DNA of 21,718 nt from JBKBMT01 sp046295655 (GTDB lineage Bacteria; Pseudomonadota; Alphaproteobacteria; Rhodobacterales; Rhodobacteraceae), in contig JBKBMT010000049.1 of NCBI GenBank assembly GCA_046295655.1, positions 1 to 21,718 of the forward strand, given 5' to 3'. Positions 20,675-21,718 of this stretch are shown here, piece by piece. Position 1 is the first letter of the stretch. Each line of letters starts with the position of its first letter. The translations under genes were made by a program, and so were the position numbers. The notes beneath the pieces are model-generated. The model had not been told where the DNA came from. It ran no database searches and saw nothing but the letters and a program-made list of their open reading frames with translations.

Positions 20675-21718
20675 ATGACCGCAGTCCGACCCTTCGCAAG
20701 CCGTCTTTCCCGGCTCTGGCCCGCGCTTCTGCTCTGGTTCGCGCTGGCCACTGCCGGACAGGCCCGCACGGTCGCCACGATCGAGGAGTTGCATGCGGCG
20801 CTGGCATCGGCCCGGGGCGGCGAGACGATCCTGCTGGCACCCGGCCGCTACGAAAGGCTGTCGATCGGCCCGCGCTCGGGCTATGATCCGAGCTTTCCTG
20901 CGACGGTGACGGTCGCTTCGGCCGACCCCGGCAATCCTGCCGCAATCGGAAGGATGACCCTGGACGGGGTTGCGAACCTCACGCTGCAGAACCTGCTGTT
21001 CGATTACCGCTTCGACCCGGCTCATACCCACCGCGAACGCGCCTTCCAGATCCTCAACAGCCGGAACGTGGCGATACTCGACAGCGAGCTGCGCGGCGAC
21101 ATCGCCCGGAACGTGTCGGAAAAGGCGGACGGATTCGGTTGGGGCATCGGCCTCGGCATCCGGCATTCGTCCGGCGTGCGGATCGAACGCAACACCTTCC
21201 ATCTCTGGCACCGGGCCATGGTCGTCGGGCGCAGCCAGGACGTGCTGGTGCGCGAGAACGAGATCCACTCGGTCCGGTCGGACGGGATGAACTTCGCCTC
21301 GGTGCAGCGCGTGCTGATCGAGGGGAACCACATCCACAGCTTCCGCACGTCGCGCACCTCGGGCGACCATCCCGACATGATCCAGTTCTGGACCGCCGGC
21401 ACCGAAAGACCGACGACCGATGTCGTGATACGCAACAACATCCTGAACGCCGGTCGCGGTTCGTTCTCGCAATCGATCTTCATGCGCAACGAAGTGGTCG
21501 ACAGCGGCCGTGCCGGTCGCGAGATGTTCTACCGCAACATCGAGATCGCCGGGAACGTCATCATCAACTCGCACCTGCACGGCATCACCGTGGGCGAGAC
21601 CGAGGGTCTGGTGATCCGCAACAACACGATGTTGCGCAGCCCCTACACCGCCACCCCGCCGCGCGAGGGCAACATCCGCTTTCCCACGATCCGGTTGAAG
21701 GCCGCCTCGGAACGGGTC
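20675..21718 (+). CDS. Secreted right-handed parallel beta-helix protein (polysaccharide lyase/epimerase-like), 3' truncated
   Basis: The frame stays open from ATG 20675 to the window edge, giving 348 residues of an incomplete protein. A signal peptide is clear: basic start, hydrophobic core WPALLLWFALATA (15-27) and likely cleavage after G-Q-A at residue 30. TVATIEELHAALASARGGETILLAPGRYE (32-60) is the usual first turn of pectate-lyase-like beta-helices, followed by repeats with V/I-R-x-N-x-I patterns (VRIERNTFH, VLVRENEIHSV, VLIEGNHIHSF, VVIRNNILN, IEIAGNVIIN, LVIRNNTML). SDGMNF (202-207) and SGDHPDMIQFW (229-239) recall the aspartate/histidine active-site region of alginate epimerases and lyases. 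It would act in the periplasm or outside on a polysaccharide, plausibly that of the adjacent locus. AAGGAA lies 6 bases before the ATG. Confidence 0.86.
   Translation, partial: MTAVRPFASRLSRLWPALLLWFALATAGQARTVATIEELHAALASARGGETILLAPGRYERLSIGPRSGYDPSFPATVTVASADPGNPAAIGRMTLDGVANLTLQNLLFDYRFDPAHTHRERAFQILNSRNVAILDSELRGDIARNVSEKADGFGWGIGLGIRHSSGVRIERNTFHLWHRAMVVGRSQDVLVRENEIHSVRSDGMNFASVQRVLIEGNHIHSFRTSRTSGDHPDMIQFWTAGTERPTTDVVIRNNILNAGRGSFSQSIFMRNEVVDSGRAGREMFYRNIEIAGNVIINSHLHGITVGETEGLVIRNNTMLRSPYTATPPREGNIRFPTIRLKAASERV

Overview
The window is GC-rich (almost every third codon position is G or C), densely coded, and built from 4-base stop/start overlaps. With a TRAP transporter, a HyuA/HyuB pair and an exopolysaccharide locus, it looks like the chromosome of an alphaproteobacterium of the Rhodobacteraceae/Paracoccaceae type. 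That placement rests on composition and gene content only; no rRNA or housekeeping marker is present. I saw no tRNA, rRNA, CRISPR array, insertion sequence or integrase.

Region 1 (1-11531) is a divergent catabolic locus opening from the AT-rich spacer 4407-4553. Leftwards (minus strand) run a GntR/UTRA regulator, an isopropylmalate-dehydratase-like pair (LeuC-like, LeuD-like), a TRAP binding protein, the TRAP small permease and the first codons of the TRAP large permease. Rightwards (plus strand) run a small SnoaL/NTF2-like protein, HyuB-like and HyuA-like ATP-dependent ring-opening subunits, an isochorismatase-fold hydrolase, an isocitrate-lyase/PEP-mutase family lyase and an FAD-dependent fumarate-reductase-like enzyme. 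The spacer holds a perfect inverted repeat (TGTCCTA-CAGA-TAGGACA, 4514-4531) and three TTGTC half-sites exactly 23 bp apart.

Taken together, the enzyme classes suggest a hypothetical route: import by TRAP; redox adjustment of a C-C bond by the flavoenzyme; ATP-dependent opening of a cyclic imide or lactam by HyuAB; C-N hydrolysis by the isochorismatase-fold protein; hydration of a (substituted) maleate by the LeuCD-like pair; and retro-aldol cleavage of the resulting malate by the lyase. The last two steps resemble dimethylmaleate hydratase and 2,3-dimethylmalate lyase of anaerobic nicotinate degradation. The complication is that the isochorismatase-fold protein has glycine where amidases of this fold carry the nucleophilic cysteine.

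Region 2 (11510-18344) is an exopolysaccharide/cell-surface locus with two divergent arms. The minus arm (14968 to 11510) carries an F420-hydrogenase-beta-family iron-sulfur protein, a polysaccharide pyruvyl transferase and an unrecognised protein with a ParB/sulfiredoxin-like C-terminal segment. The plus arm (15160 to 18344) carries a FemAB/GNAT-like acyltransferase, a NodB-type polysaccharide deacetylase and a Wzx-type flippase. The spacer between the arms holds a 12-bp palindrome.

Region 3 (18351-21718) has two divergent beta-helix-type proteins: a 720-residue protein with a Gly/Met-rich N-terminus and an eight-proline run, and a secreted parallel beta-helix protein that runs off the right edge. 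They probably act on or bind the polysaccharide made by region 2. No stretch over 300 bases lacks a gene; the longest gaps are 191, 161 and 147 bases.
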